Virus record (IMG/VR): IMGVR_UViG_3300030061_000540
Coordinates: 1-44,840 of that record
Length of the DNA: 44,840 nucleotides
Source of the DNA: a virus
Strand: one strand, 5' to 3'
Position 1 is the stretch's first letter; every line of letters begins with the position of its first letter. Shown piece by piece: positions 23,586 through 33,079 of this stretch. Made by a program: the position numbers and the translations under genes. Under the pieces are notes generated by a model. The model searched no databases. It was not told where the DNA came from and saw nothing but the letters and a program-made list of their open reading frames with translations.

Positions 23586-24791
23586 ATGTCAACACCAAAC
23601 GGAGGTTTAGTTACCGAAACAAATGAAGAATATTATGTTGGCCAAAAAGCTTACACACTTGGGGCTGCAACAACTCAAAGTGAGTTTGTAACAACCTTCA
23701 ATACTGAACTTACAGACGGTGTTGCAGGTGAGTATGACAGAAACTATTACCTACAGACAAGTAACGACAATGGGGTGACATGGGTTACTGTACCCTCAGA
23801 GGTTAAGACAAACACAAGTAACACTATAATAAGTGGTACAAACGCTGTCCCCGTGAATTTGGGACCAAGTATTCTTGTAAGGGTGGCATTATTTGTGACC
23901 GCAGTACAGTCTAATTACGGGGGTTATTCATACATAAAGCTAGGAGACATCATAAACAACTTTTTAATCGCTTACGTTGGAGCTGGTAAGCTTATACCTA
24001 GCGTTAAAAGAACCGATGTTATATTCCACGCAAAGAGAGGGTTGCAAGAGTTTACATACGACACACTAAAAAGTGTAAGTTCAATAGAACTAACTATACC
24101 ATCAAGCCTAAGTTTACCGTTGCCGCAGGACTATGTCAATTACGTTAGGGTATCTTGGATAGACTCTATAGGTGTTAAGCATATTATATATCCAGCTAAT
24201 AACCTGACAATCAACCCAGTACAAAGCCCAGAGCAGGACTCTACAGGTGAGATTGTACAAGATGGTTTCGGGACTAACGTACAACTTAGTTCACAGACAG
24301 AAGAAAACTGGAAGACTAACGACACAAATCAAATCACAGGTATATTTACTCAAGACCAAGTTAATCAAGGGTATGATTGGTGGGGATATGGTCAGGGTTA
24401 TGCTTGGGGCTACGGTGGATACTTTGGTCAGAGATACGGGTTAGACCCAACATTGACACAAGGTAACGGGTGGTTCAGTATAAGTGAAAGAACCAACTCG
24501 TTTAGCTTCTCAAGTAACCTTGCAAACCAATTAGCTGTAATAGAGTATGTGTCCGATGGTCTAGCTTATCATGAAGACTCTAGGGTGCCTAAGATGGCTG
24601 AGGATGCAATGTACGCACACTTAGTATACTCTATACTATCAACAAGGTCTAACCAACCAGAGTATGCCGTAAGAAGATGGAAGCAAGAGAGGTACGCTAA
24701 GTTAAGAAACGCTAAGATTAGACTCTCTAACCTCAAGATAGGAGAGCTTACCCAAGTAATGAGGGGTAAGTCCAAGATGATTAAAAACTAG
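23586..24791 (+). CDS. Tail ring/adaptor protein 2
   Basis: This 401-residue protein starts with a beta-rich part, has KRTDVIFHAKRGLQEFTYD at about 141-159, a strand-rich LPLPQDYVNYVRVSWID, and a helical end (AEDAMYAHLVYSILSTR, VRRWKQERYAKLRNAKIRL). Residues about 263-281 are an unusual Trp/Tyr/Gly run (YDWWGYGQGYAWGYGGYFG). In podovirus tails such proteins link portal to nozzle, like phage T7 gp11. It lies directly between ring protein 1 and the nozzle, which supports the role. Only position and general pattern were used. Confidence 0.7.
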   Translation: MSTPNGGLVTETNEEYYVGQKAYTLGAATTQSEFVTTFNTELTDGVAGEYDRNYYLQTSNDNGVTWVTVPSEVKTNTSNTIISGTNAVPVNLGPSILVRVALFVTAVQSNYGGYSYIKLGDIINNFLIAYVGAGKLIPSVKRTDVIFHAKRGLQEFTYDTLKSVSSIELTIPSSLSLPLPQDYVNYVRVSWIDSIGVKHIIYPANNLTINPVQSPEQDSTGEIVQDGFGTNVQLSSQTEENWKTNDTNQITGIFTQDQVNQGYDWWGYGQGYAWGYGGYFGQRYGLDPTLTQGNGWFSISERTNSFSFSSNLANQLAVIEYVSDGLAYHEDSRVPKMAEDAMYAHLVYSILSTRSNQPEYAVRRWKQERYAKLRNAKIRLSNLKIGELTQVMRGKSKMIKN

Positions 24792-24797
24792 AATTAA

Positions 24798-27700
24798 ATG
24801 GCAGAAACTAAAAATGTTTTTCTTGGGGCTAAGATGAATAAAGACCTAGACCCAAGATTAATATCTAACCGAGAATACATAGAGGCTAGAAATGCTTCGG
24901 TTACAGACTCTGCTGGGGGTGACTCAGGGGTGCTGGAGAATGTTCTTGGTAACATAGAGCTGACAAATTTTGGTTTAACCGACTCCAATCTAAAGATTAT
25001 AGGCTTTTATGTAGACACCACTAATGATAGGTTGTTTGCGTTTATAACTAACTACACAGACTCTTCCCCCACAGCTTTAACAAATCCAGCACCAGCAGCA
25101 TCTGCACATTACATAGCTGTATATAACACAATATCAAACGATTACACGGTATTGGTCGGTGGTAGCTTTTTAAACTTTTCTGATACACACGAGGTTTTGG
25201 GCATCGACCTTATAGAGAACTTATTGTTTTTCACTGACAACAGAAACCAACCAAGAAAGATTAACGTAAACCTAGCATTAGCAAACCCATACGGTTCTGC
25301 AAATCCATACTACACATCTGAGGACCACATATCTGTAGCTAAGTATTACCCATGCCTTGCACCAGATATTACAAAGCTTTCAGGTGATGGTCAACTATTT
25401 GTAAATAGTGAACTACAAATACAAACCAACGCAACACTTTTGATTAACCCACTAACGATATCTATTGCTACTTTTACTGTTGGTACTGGTGGAGTCACAA
25501 CGAGTGGTTCTGGAGCAGGAACATTAAGTTTTACTGTTACTATTGTAGAGACAGGGACAAGCTCAAACAGGTATGTTTTACGTCCAGGGGTTATAACGTC
25601 TGGAGGACTAACCTACGACCCAGATGACACTATAACTATACCTAAAGCCACACTACAATCAACCTTTGGTTCTAGCAATACCCCTGATGACGCAGTGTTT
25701 GTTGTCACTAGAGAAAACATGGTTAGAACACCATCTATGTATGATGTTACCAGCCCTCTATTACCTGATGGGGTTACATCTAACCCTTACTACGATGCGT
25801 CATTTACGGGAGATGAACAGTTCTTGTCAGATAAGTTTGTAAGATTTAGTTACAGGTTTAAGTTTGAAGACAACGAATACTCTTTGATAGCACCATTCTC
25901 TCAGGCAGCGTTTATACCGAAGCAAGATGGATATTTTTTAGAGGATTCTATACCCACGAGTGTATTAGACAACGATGCTAATAGTGATGAGTTAAATACG
26001 ATTAAAAGCACTGTGGTTGACTTTTTTGAGAATAAGGTTGATAAGGTAGAGTTAAGTATACCAATGCCTGATGGTGTAGTGTTAGACGGCCTTAATAACA
26101 ACCTTTACGATAAGTACAAAGTTACGGCCATAGATGTACTATACAAAGAGTCTGAAGGCACCACTATAAGGGTGGTGGACACCATAACATTTGACGAGAT
26201 AGAAACAGTTGATTCTGGCATCGACTATGTTTACACATATAACTCGTCAAAACCAATAAAGTCATTACCATCAAAAGAAACCATTAGGGTTAGTGATAGA
26301 GTTCCGTTAAGAGCTAAGGCTCAAGCGGTTGCAGGAAACAGAGTGATGTATGGTAACTTAACATTAAGAGGTGCGTCTTTAGACTCATTAAACTATACTG
26401 TATCAACGGGCAATAAAATTACATTTGGACAATATGGCTCAACATCTCAGAGAGAGTACCCAAACCACACGCTAAAGCAAAACAGAACTTATCAAGTTGG
26501 GGTTGTTTTATCTGACAAGTATGGAAGACAGTCAGACGTTATACTATCCCCTAACTCAACGGTGTTTAACCCCTACAAGAGTTCGGTAATGGACTTAGAG
26601 TATCTTGGTGACTCGCTACAGGTATTGTTTAACGCACCAATACCATCAACATCGTCAAATTTAGGGTATGCGGGATTGTATGACGAGACAACAAACCCCT
26701 TGGGTTGGTACAGTTATAAGCTTGTGGTTAAGCAACAAGAGCAAAGCTACTACAATGTATACCTACCTACCATACTAAACGGGTATCCACAAGATGTTTT
26801 TCGTGGAACAGAACTTTCTGAAGGACCAGGCGCATTAACCGACAGTATAACCACTAATCAAACAGATTTTAATGCAGGAACTTATACAGGAACAGTTGGG
26901 GTAACGTCTGGGTATACCACTAGCGGCAGTGGTACAGGGCTTATAATAAGTGTAATAGTACCTACCACCCCTGGTTCCGCACAAACTGTAACAGTGGTAA
27001 ACGGAGGGACTGGTTTTACTGCTGGGGATACAATAACGGTTACTGGGTCTGGTGGTGTTTTGGGTGGTTCTACGGGTAACTTAGTTATAACAATTCAGGC
27101 ATCTGATTTAAACACATACAAGGTATCTACAGACCAAGCGCACATAACTCTTTTCTCTGACAACATAAACAAGGTCCCTAGAGACCTGCAGGAAGTTGGT
27201 CCTCAAGACGTTCAGTTTTCTAGCTCTGTTAGATTGTTCGGTAGAGTTTGGAATGAAGGGTTTTTAACCAACTCAGGAAGAACTAATTTACAATATTTCC
27301 CTAGTAATATTGGTGATGAGGTAATACTTATAGGTGATAGGAATGAGATAGGTTTAGATAAAACAGAAAACGGTGATGGGTATTATAGCTCACCCTTCTA
27401 TAGTATACCGACTGATGGGGTTGGAGATACTATAGGTGATGGTTCAGCCTTGAAAGGAGCAAACCCATACATAGGCAGAGTTTCAACGATAAATAGGATA
27501 GGTGCTTTAGGGGGTGGTGATTTAAGCACAGACCCACCATACGAAACAGTTACCAACTTAATGGTAAGGCTTAATGTGTATGAGACGGCACCAACATTTT
27601 CAAATCTAGATATATTTTGGGAGTCTAGCAGCTCTGGACTTATATCTGAATTAAATAGAAGCGTGGCACAAAACTTCTCTGTATTGCCAGTACAACTAAA

Positions 27701-28493
27701 TACCTTTACCTGGAGTTTGTCTGAAGACGATGCGCCAGGTGACTTGGTTTGCTCTTTTGATTTAGCAACCGCTGGAGGACAGGATATAGTTGGTGGTTCA
27801 GAGGACGCAACATTAATAGAGGTTAGGGATGGTAATGGCGGTATTGTCACTGATAAGTTTGTATTATCAAAAGCTGCTGTGCAGCCTCAGTTTCAACTTA
27901 AAACAACAACAGGAACGTACTTTAAGTACACACAGTTTAGCCCCATAAAAGACAACTACACGTTTACAATACAGGCAACAAGTGGGTTTGGTGTTAATCT
28001 TGGGACATCCTTAATATCTACGGGGTATGGTAACTACCTCGCAAATGTAGCACCATCGGGTACGGCCACTGCAAACGACCCATTACCAGAGATAAGACCG
28101 CCTTCAACATGGGGTGATTTTGCTGTATTAAATGGGAGTAACGGTGCGGCACAGACATCTGACCAAAAGGTTGGATTAGTTTGGGAGGTTACAAAGGTTG
28201 AGTTCCTTTGGGTTGGAAACGGTAGTGTGTTTACTGAGTATCAGACATCTCCATACGACATTTTTAGAATTGTGAAGGGTAGTGGTCAAGAAATCGCAGA
28301 GACACTACAGTACAATAATCAACTCATATGTTTAGATGTAAACGCCACAAACAGTACAGCACTTTACACATATCAAAATAGAACATCGACATCTGTAAGG
28401 GTCACACTAAAATTAACGGATGCAAGTGGGACAGGATTGACTAATTCATTACCAATTGTAACAACACCTATCGTACTAAATAGAACAGACTAA
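24798..28493 (+). CDS. Tail nozzle (muzzle) protein, N-terminal part
   Basis: The product is 1231 residues. The start LGAKMNKDLDPRLISNREYI and the following GVLENVLGNIEL are the signature I associate with T7 gp12-like and crAss-type nozzle proteins. Repeated beta-blade-like segments follow (AVYNTISNDYTVLVGGS, VLGIDLIENLLFFTDNRNQP). Two copies of a beta module lie at about 222-307 and 690-772. It should form the tapered distal end of the tail. The protein ends at LNRTD, and one nt later a new gene continues with sequence that belongs to single nozzle proteins elsewhere, so the nozzle seems split. Confidence 0.75.
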   Translation: MAETKNVFLGAKMNKDLDPRLISNREYIEARNASVTDSAGGDSGVLENVLGNIELTNFGLTDSNLKIIGFYVDTTNDRLFAFITNYTDSSPTALTNPAPAASAHYIAVYNTISNDYTVLVGGSFLNFSDTHEVLGIDLIENLLFFTDNRNQPRKINVNLALANPYGSANPYYTSEDHISVAKYYPCLAPDITKLSGDGQLFVNSELQIQTNATLLINPLTISIATFTVGTGGVTTSGSGAGTLSFTVTIVETGTSSNRYVLRPGVITSGGLTYDPDDTITIPKATLQSTFGSSNTPDDAVFVVTRENMVRTPSMYDVTSPLLPDGVTSNPYYDASFTGDEQFLSDKFVRFSYRFKFEDNEYSLIAPFSQAAFIPKQDGYFLEDSIPTSVLDNDANSDELNTIKSTVVDFFENKVDKVELSIPMPDGVVLDGLNNNLYDKYKVTAIDVLYKESEGTTIRVVDTITFDEIETVDSGIDYVYTYNSSKPIKSLPSKETIRVSDRVPLRAKAQAVAGNRVMYGNLTLRGASLDSLNYTVSTGNKITFGQYGSTSQREYPNHTLKQNRTYQVGVVLSDKYGRQSDVILSPNSTVFNPYKSSVMDLEYLGDSLQVLFNAPIPSTSSNLGYAGLYDETTNPLGWYSYKLVVKQQEQSYYNVYLPTILNGYPQDVFRGTELSEGPGALTDSITTNQTDFNAGTYTGTVGVTSGYTTSGSGTGLIISVIVPTTPGSAQTVTVVNGGTGFTAGDTITVTGSGGVLGGSTGNLVITIQASDLNTYKVSTDQAHITLFSDNINKVPRDLQEVGPQDVQFSSSVRLFGRVWNEGFLTNSGRTNLQYFPSNIGDEVILIGDRNEIGLDKTENGDGYYSSPFYSIPTDGVGDTIGDGSALKGANPYIGRVSTINRIGALGGGDLSTDPPYETVTNLMVRLNVYETAPTFSNLDIFWESSSSGLISELNRSVAQNFSVLPVQLNTFTWSLSEDDAPGDLVCSFDLATAGGQDIVGGSEDATLIEVRDGNGGIVTDKFVLSKAAVQPQFQLKTTTGTYFKYTQFSPIKDNYTFTIQATSGFGVNLGTSLISTGYGNYLANVAPSGTATANDPLPEIRPPSTWGDFAVLNGSNGAAQTSDQKVGLVWEVTKVEFLWVGNGSVFTEYQTSPYDIFRIVKGSGQEIAETLQYNNQLICLDVNATNSTALYTYQNRTSTSVRVTLKLTDASGTGLTNSLPIVTTPIVLNRTD

Positions 28494-28494
28494 T

Positions 28495-30228
28495 ATGAGT
28501 GCATTAATAGAGGTAAAGTATTTTAATTCGTTTATTATAAAGAAGGTTATTGACACCAGAGATGGGTTTGCTATGTGGCCTGGTCTTCCTTGGAGTCCTT
28601 ATAATGCGACCGTCACTCCGCCTATCACCCCAAATCCTATAACATGGCCTGCTAACAATAAATCAACAACAACACCTGGCTTTCTTCAAACAGCGAACCC
28701 AAGCACAAGCTACATGTGGTATTTAGAGGAGTCTAGAATTAGAGGTGGGTACAACAACACTGAAGTTGGTTATGGTGTAAGGGCTTACATAACAGAAGAA
28801 AATGACGATGAGATAGTGTCATCAAACTCTTTAACATACTCTGGTATATACAACGCTCTAACGGACTTTAACGAGACAAACGTATTCTCTATAGGTGAGA
28901 ACATTACAAAGAGTGTAGACCCAACATACGGGAGCATACAGAGGATATACACTAACGATGGTAACCTTATGGTGTTTCAAGAAGATAAGGTTAGTAGGGC
29001 GTTGATAGATAAGTCTGCAATATACTCAGCACAGGGTGACGCAACTGTGACCTCTAGCGACCTTGTAATAGGACAGGTGACACCATACGCTGGTGAGTAC
29101 GGTATAAGTAAAAACCCAGAGTCATTTGCACAGAAGGGTTATAGGATATACTTTGCCGACCAATCAAGGGGTGCTGTAATGAGGCTATCTAGGGACGGAA
29201 TCACTGAAATTAGTGATTATGGTATGAGAGATTACTTTAGGGACGCATTTTCGCCAATAACGAGTAATTATAATTTAAGTGACCTACTTAGTTTCGATGG
29301 TGCATATAATGGGACAACAACTGTTGCATTGTCTAATGGTAGTGTAAGTCTTATAGAGCTTGGGATGAGTATATATGGAAACTATCAAGGGTCAAGTGGT
29401 GCGTATGTCACAGATATATCTATAACTGGGGCAGCTACAGCGAGCGTTACTTTTAGTCAGTCTATAGGCTCAGGTTCAGGGACCGCCTCACTAAATCTGT
29501 ACAAGCTAGTTAGGGACAAGGTTGTTGGTGGATTTAATAACTACGCAGATGCGTATGTTGTATCTATACAACCATCGGTAACCGACCTTTCTGCTGGTGA
29601 CGGGGAATATGACACAGTTTCGTTTAACAATGCCAACAACGGTTGGACAAGCTTCTGGGATTATAAACCAGACTTCGCTAACACCTTGAACGCTAGTTAC
29701 TACACATGTAAAAATGGTAGTATATGGAAGCACTACGATACAACCACAGATAAGAACAGGGGTCAGTTTTACGGAGTTCAGACTGACACAAGTGTAACCT
29801 TTGTGTTTAACCCACAGGTAGGTGTTTCTAAAAACTTTAACACCATATCATACGAGGGTATGAACGGGTGGGAAGTTGAAAGCTTTAAATCAGATACTCA
29901 AGGCATTGACCTTAATACTTATTCTGGTCCACCTAGTTTAAATGACTACCAAGACGTAACCGCAAACGTCTATAGCTATGATGAAGGTTCGTACACAGAG
30001 GGTGGGGTTATATACCGAGCAGGTTTTGACAGGAAAGAAGGTAAGTATGTGTCCAACCTTGTTAATAATAGTACCGCAAGAATTGATGAAGTTATATTCG
30101 GTGTAGACATGTCAGGGATAAAGGGGTACTACGCAACAGTAAAAGTAAAGACAGACGCAACAACAGACGTTGGTGGTTTAAAGCAAGTGTTTGCAGTGTC
30201 CACTAACAATGTTTTTTCATCACAATAA
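28495..30228 (+). CDS. Tail nozzle protein, C-terminal part (split gene)
   Basis: The product is 577 residues. Landmark segments are ESRIRGGYNNTEVGYGVRAY, NALTDFNETNVFSIGENITK, GSIQRIYTNDGNLMVFQEDK, GEYGISKNPESFAQKGYRIY and VMRLSRDGITEISDYGM. I recognise these as the C-terminal beta-propeller half of nozzle-type proteins that are usually one chain. It starts 1 nt after the stop of the 1231-residue protein and lies in a different frame (+1), with its own ATG. The two chains would be expected to assemble together. The rest is beta-rich and Tyr/Ser/Gly-rich. Confidence 0.7.
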   Translation: MSALIEVKYFNSFIIKKVIDTRDGFAMWPGLPWSPYNATVTPPITPNPITWPANNKSTTTPGFLQTANPSTSYMWYLEESRIRGGYNNTEVGYGVRAYITEENDDEIVSSNSLTYSGIYNALTDFNETNVFSIGENITKSVDPTYGSIQRIYTNDGNLMVFQEDKVSRALIDKSAIYSAQGDATVTSSDLVIGQVTPYAGEYGISKNPESFAQKGYRIYFADQSRGAVMRLSRDGITEISDYGMRDYFRDAFSPITSNYNLSDLLSFDGAYNGTTTVALSNGSVSLIELGMSIYGNYQGSSGAYVTDISITGAATASVTFSQSIGSGSGTASLNLYKLVRDKVVGGFNNYADAYVVSIQPSVTDLSAGDGEYDTVSFNNANNGWTSFWDYKPDFANTLNASYYTCKNGSIWKHYDTTTDKNRGQFYGVQTDTSVTFVFNPQVGVSKNFNTISYEGMNGWEVESFKSDTQGIDLNTYSGPPSLNDYQDVTANVYSYDEGSYTEGGVIYRAGFDRKEGKYVSNLVNNSTARIDEVIFGVDMSGIKGYYATVKVKTDATTDVGGLKQVFAVSTNNVFSSQ

Positions 30229-30239
30229 AATAAAAAGTA

Positions 30240-30920
30240 ATGGGGAGAAGAAAAAAGTTTAATCAAATATATATAGCTACTCAAAGGCAGAACGAGTATG
30301 CTATGCAGGCATCTTTAGCTGAAGCAGAGTTAAACAACATAAGGAATCAAAGGGCTGCTATCGTAGACCCGTCTTCTGCTGTAAAAGACCTAAGCGGTAC
30401 GTTTTCAAATCCATACGCAAACTTAGGTGTTGCAACAAAGGCGGCTGAAATGCAGGTTGAACAAACAGATGCTGCATTAGCGAACACACTAGACACACTT
30501 AGGGCTACAGGCTCAGGTGCTGGTGGTGCCACTGCACTTGCGCAGGCTGCACTACAAAGTAAGAACTCTGTTTCTGCTAGTATACAACAACAAGAGGCTC
30601 AAAACCAAAAACTTAAAGCTCAAGGGGAAGACCAGTTGCAAAAAATGGTTGCAAGCGAACAACAAAGAGTCCAGGCAGCTAAAGCCGCTGGTATGGAGTT
30701 TGTGTTCTCAGCAGAGGAGGCTAGAACAAATGCAGACCTAGACTATGCTGCAAACAAAGAGCAGTTGGCGGACGATAGAAGGTACCAAGCGGAGGGTGAT
30801 ATAGAAGCTGCTGCAAATCAGTTTAGAAAACCTTTTAGACAATTTGAGGCTCTTTTTGGCGGTGAAGACCCAAGAAAATACCAGCGGGGAGCTGCCTCAA
30901 TATATGATTATCAAGAATAA
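30240..30920 (+). CDS. Internal virion/ejection-type protein
   Basis: This 226-residue protein is helical and rich in Ala, Gln and Glu, with a coiled-coil pattern over about 12-45 and 110-185, a central LRATGSGAGGATALAQAAL segment (about 88-106) of small residues, and an RKPFRQFEALFG end. Composition and position after the tail nozzle fit the small ejection proteins of podoviruses, comparable to T7 gp14, which leave the capsid to make a conduit across the cell envelope. The A-rich leader AATAAAAAGTA precedes the start. Confidence 0.6.
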   Translation: MGRRKKFNQIYIATQRQNEYAMQASLAEAELNNIRNQRAAIVDPSSAVKDLSGTFSNPYANLGVATKAAEMQVEQTDAALANTLDTLRATGSGAGGATALAQAALQSKNSVSASIQQQEAQNQKLKAQGEDQLQKMVASEQQRVQAAKAAGMEFVFSAEEARTNADLDYAANKEQLADDRRYQAEGDIEAAANQFRKPFRQFEALFGGEDPRKYQRGAASIYDYQE

Positions 30921-30929
30921 AAGAATAAA

Positions 30930-33065
30930 ATGGGATACAGAAGTCAATCAGGAGAAAGTCAATTTAGGGGTTCAACACAGCCACAACAAGACAATGTAGG
31001 GCAGCAAATCGTTGGCTCTGTAGTAGATGTTGTTGGAACAGAACTCATAAATATTGGTAAGGCAAACAGGTTAAGAAAAGAAGTTAACAGTCAGCTTGCA
31101 CAAGAGTCGATGAATAATCAAGAGCGACTAATGAATGAAATTGGTGGGTTTGGAAAGGTTGACGGAGATAGTCCAGAAATTGGGCCTGACTCTAAAAATC
31201 TTCAAGACATATTCACTGGGGTTGTTAGTGAATTATCAAAGGCTCAGTTAAACTTATCTCAGCACGGTAACGCAACGTATACTTACAAGTACATCGACCC
31301 AAATACTGGAGAAGAGTCCATGAGAACTAGGGAGGACGATGAGGCCATCATTAATTCCAATAAAAATCTAATAAGAGGTGCGCAAGACTTTATTGGCGCA
31401 CATGAATATAATATAGGTGTTGTGGAGACAGCTATAGAAGAAGGTAAGATTGGTAATGATAGAGGGCAAACTCCATTAAACAAAATTGACCCGTATGTTT
31501 ATGCTGCGGCACTAGCGGGAAACGCATTAAATGGACAGGCCGTGAAAGAAAGGTATTTCTTTGAAAAAGACGAGAACGGAAACAGGGTCATGATGATTGA
31601 ACTTAAAGGGCAATCAATAGCCCAAGTAAACAAAGCAAGAGGTGTAGAGGGTGACACACATGTTATGAACCTAAAAAGACTTTCTGAAATACAGTCATCT
31701 GTGTCTTCTTTACCTAATAACTCCGCAGGGTCTAACACAGCGCATGACTACACAGAACAATTTAATCAAAGCTTACAAAAAGCTGGGGCTTGGAAAGAAG
31801 GTCAATTCACAGAAAACTTTTATATTGATGACCCAGACGAAATAACTGACATATCTGGTAGAACTAAAATTACATCTAAAGTTAAGGCTTTTGACTACAA
31901 CGCAGCCGAACAGCAAACTGACGCTATAGCTAAAGCATTGTCACAGCAGTCTGCAAAGGGTGGTCCAGACCAGTTACTTATTGATTTAGCTGCATATAGC
32001 GTTAAAACGGAAGACCCTGAAACTGGTGAGGTAGTTTTTTCTCTTGTACCAGGACCAGAGTTTAATGAAGACAAAGAATCAAAAAAATATGGATTGATTT
32101 TGTATAACGAAGACAGAAGCCCAAAAATGAAAGAACCAAAAAGGCTTCTTGATGACGATGGTTTGTTTATTCAAGAAAACTTTCCTGGTCAAAAAATTGA
32201 AGATGTACTTAAAGATGTTATTCAGCAATCTATAATGTTGGACGGTGGGGCTTATAACTCGCAAGAAAAGATAAAAGTTGCTAGTTCAATTATACCTGAT
32301 TCAGATGATAGTGGTGGAGACAGGAAGTTAGCTAAGTGGGAAGTGGTTTCTAAACAAAATTTATCTTTGATTGAAAATGCTTCTGAAGAGCTGTCTGGCT
32401 TAACTATCGAACAAATGAAAGATGACCCTACAATGGTTGAGGGTGTATTGGAAAGCTTACTGGGAATATCAAGAAATAAAGCAAATGCTGTAAGGGTTTC
32501 AAATATAAAAGGAGTACCTACAGCTGTGTTTGTGCATCAAGATTCTGATGGGATAGATATAGAAGAGTTCATACCCTTGGATGATATGAAAAAGTTTCAG
32601 CAAAGAATGCAAAACATATCGGAAGTATATGAGTTGGATGATTCTGGTATACCTAAATTAGTACAGGGCGTTGCTACCGCTAAACCTACTGATGCTGTTA
32701 AGTTAAAAGAAACTAAGGCTTCTAGAGCTTTAAAAAGTAAAAATATTCTCAAGCAGGGAAGTAAAGACACCGTTGCTGAGTCATTTGTTGACAACATTTT
32801 AAAGATTAACGTGAGTGACGATGAAACTATAGGAAGTTTAGCTAACGCTAAAGGGTTAAATATAGAGTTTAGTGATGAAAATTGGACAGGGTTTTTTGGT
32901 ACTAGAGAGCTAATAATAGGTGATGTGAAACTTGATTTAGGACCTCTTGATAAAAAACCCACAACAGCTGCGGAAATAAAGGAAAATAAAGAGGACATTA
33001 AGGTGATTCAAAATAGAATTTTAGAGATATTAGAAGAACAAGATTTATACAAAAAGACGAAATAA
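30930..33065 (+). CDS. Large internal/cargo-type virion protein
   Basis: The product is 711 residues. It begins with a Gln/Ser-rich flexible part (1-25) followed by GQQIVGSVVDVVGTELINIG. The middle has mixed alpha/beta segments (ATYTYKYIDPNTGEES, DPYVYAAALAGNALNG) and several acidic stretches. No signal or transmembrane segment is visible and no catalytic motif is clear. Location between the small ejection-type protein and the giant polyvalent protein suggests a capsid-internal protein ejected with DNA. Function inferred from context only. Confidence 0.55.
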   Translation: MGYRSQSGESQFRGSTQPQQDNVGQQIVGSVVDVVGTELINIGKANRLRKEVNSQLAQESMNNQERLMNEIGGFGKVDGDSPEIGPDSKNLQDIFTGVVSELSKAQLNLSQHGNATYTYKYIDPNTGEESMRTREDDEAIINSNKNLIRGAQDFIGAHEYNIGVVETAIEEGKIGNDRGQTPLNKIDPYVYAAALAGNALNGQAVKERYFFEKDENGNRVMMIELKGQSIAQVNKARGVEGDTHVMNLKRLSEIQSSVSSLPNNSAGSNTAHDYTEQFNQSLQKAGAWKEGQFTENFYIDDPDEITDISGRTKITSKVKAFDYNAAEQQTDAIAKALSQQSAKGGPDQLLIDLAAYSVKTEDPETGEVVFSLVPGPEFNEDKESKKYGLILYNEDRSPKMKEPKRLLDDDGLFIQENFPGQKIEDVLKDVIQQSIMLDGGAYNSQEKIKVASSIIPDSDDSGGDRKLAKWEVVSKQNLSLIENASEELSGLTIEQMKDDPTMVEGVLESLLGISRNKANAVRVSNIKGVPTAVFVHQDSDGIDIEEFIPLDDMKKFQQRMQNISEVYELDDSGIPKLVQGVATAKPTDAVKLKETKASRALKSKNILKQGSKDTVAESFVDNILKINVSDDETIGSLANAKGLNIEFSDENWTGFFGTRELIIGDVKLDLGPLDKKPTTAAEIKENKEDIKVIQNRILEILEEQDLYKKTK

Positions 33066-33079
33066 AAAATATCAGATTA

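Noticed and set aside
14179-30228. Formal assignment of the phage to the crAss-like order
   Set aside because: The head-tail gene order and nozzle are similar, but no IHF-like or crAss-specific replication genes are in the window; a terminase/portal/capsid tree would be needed.
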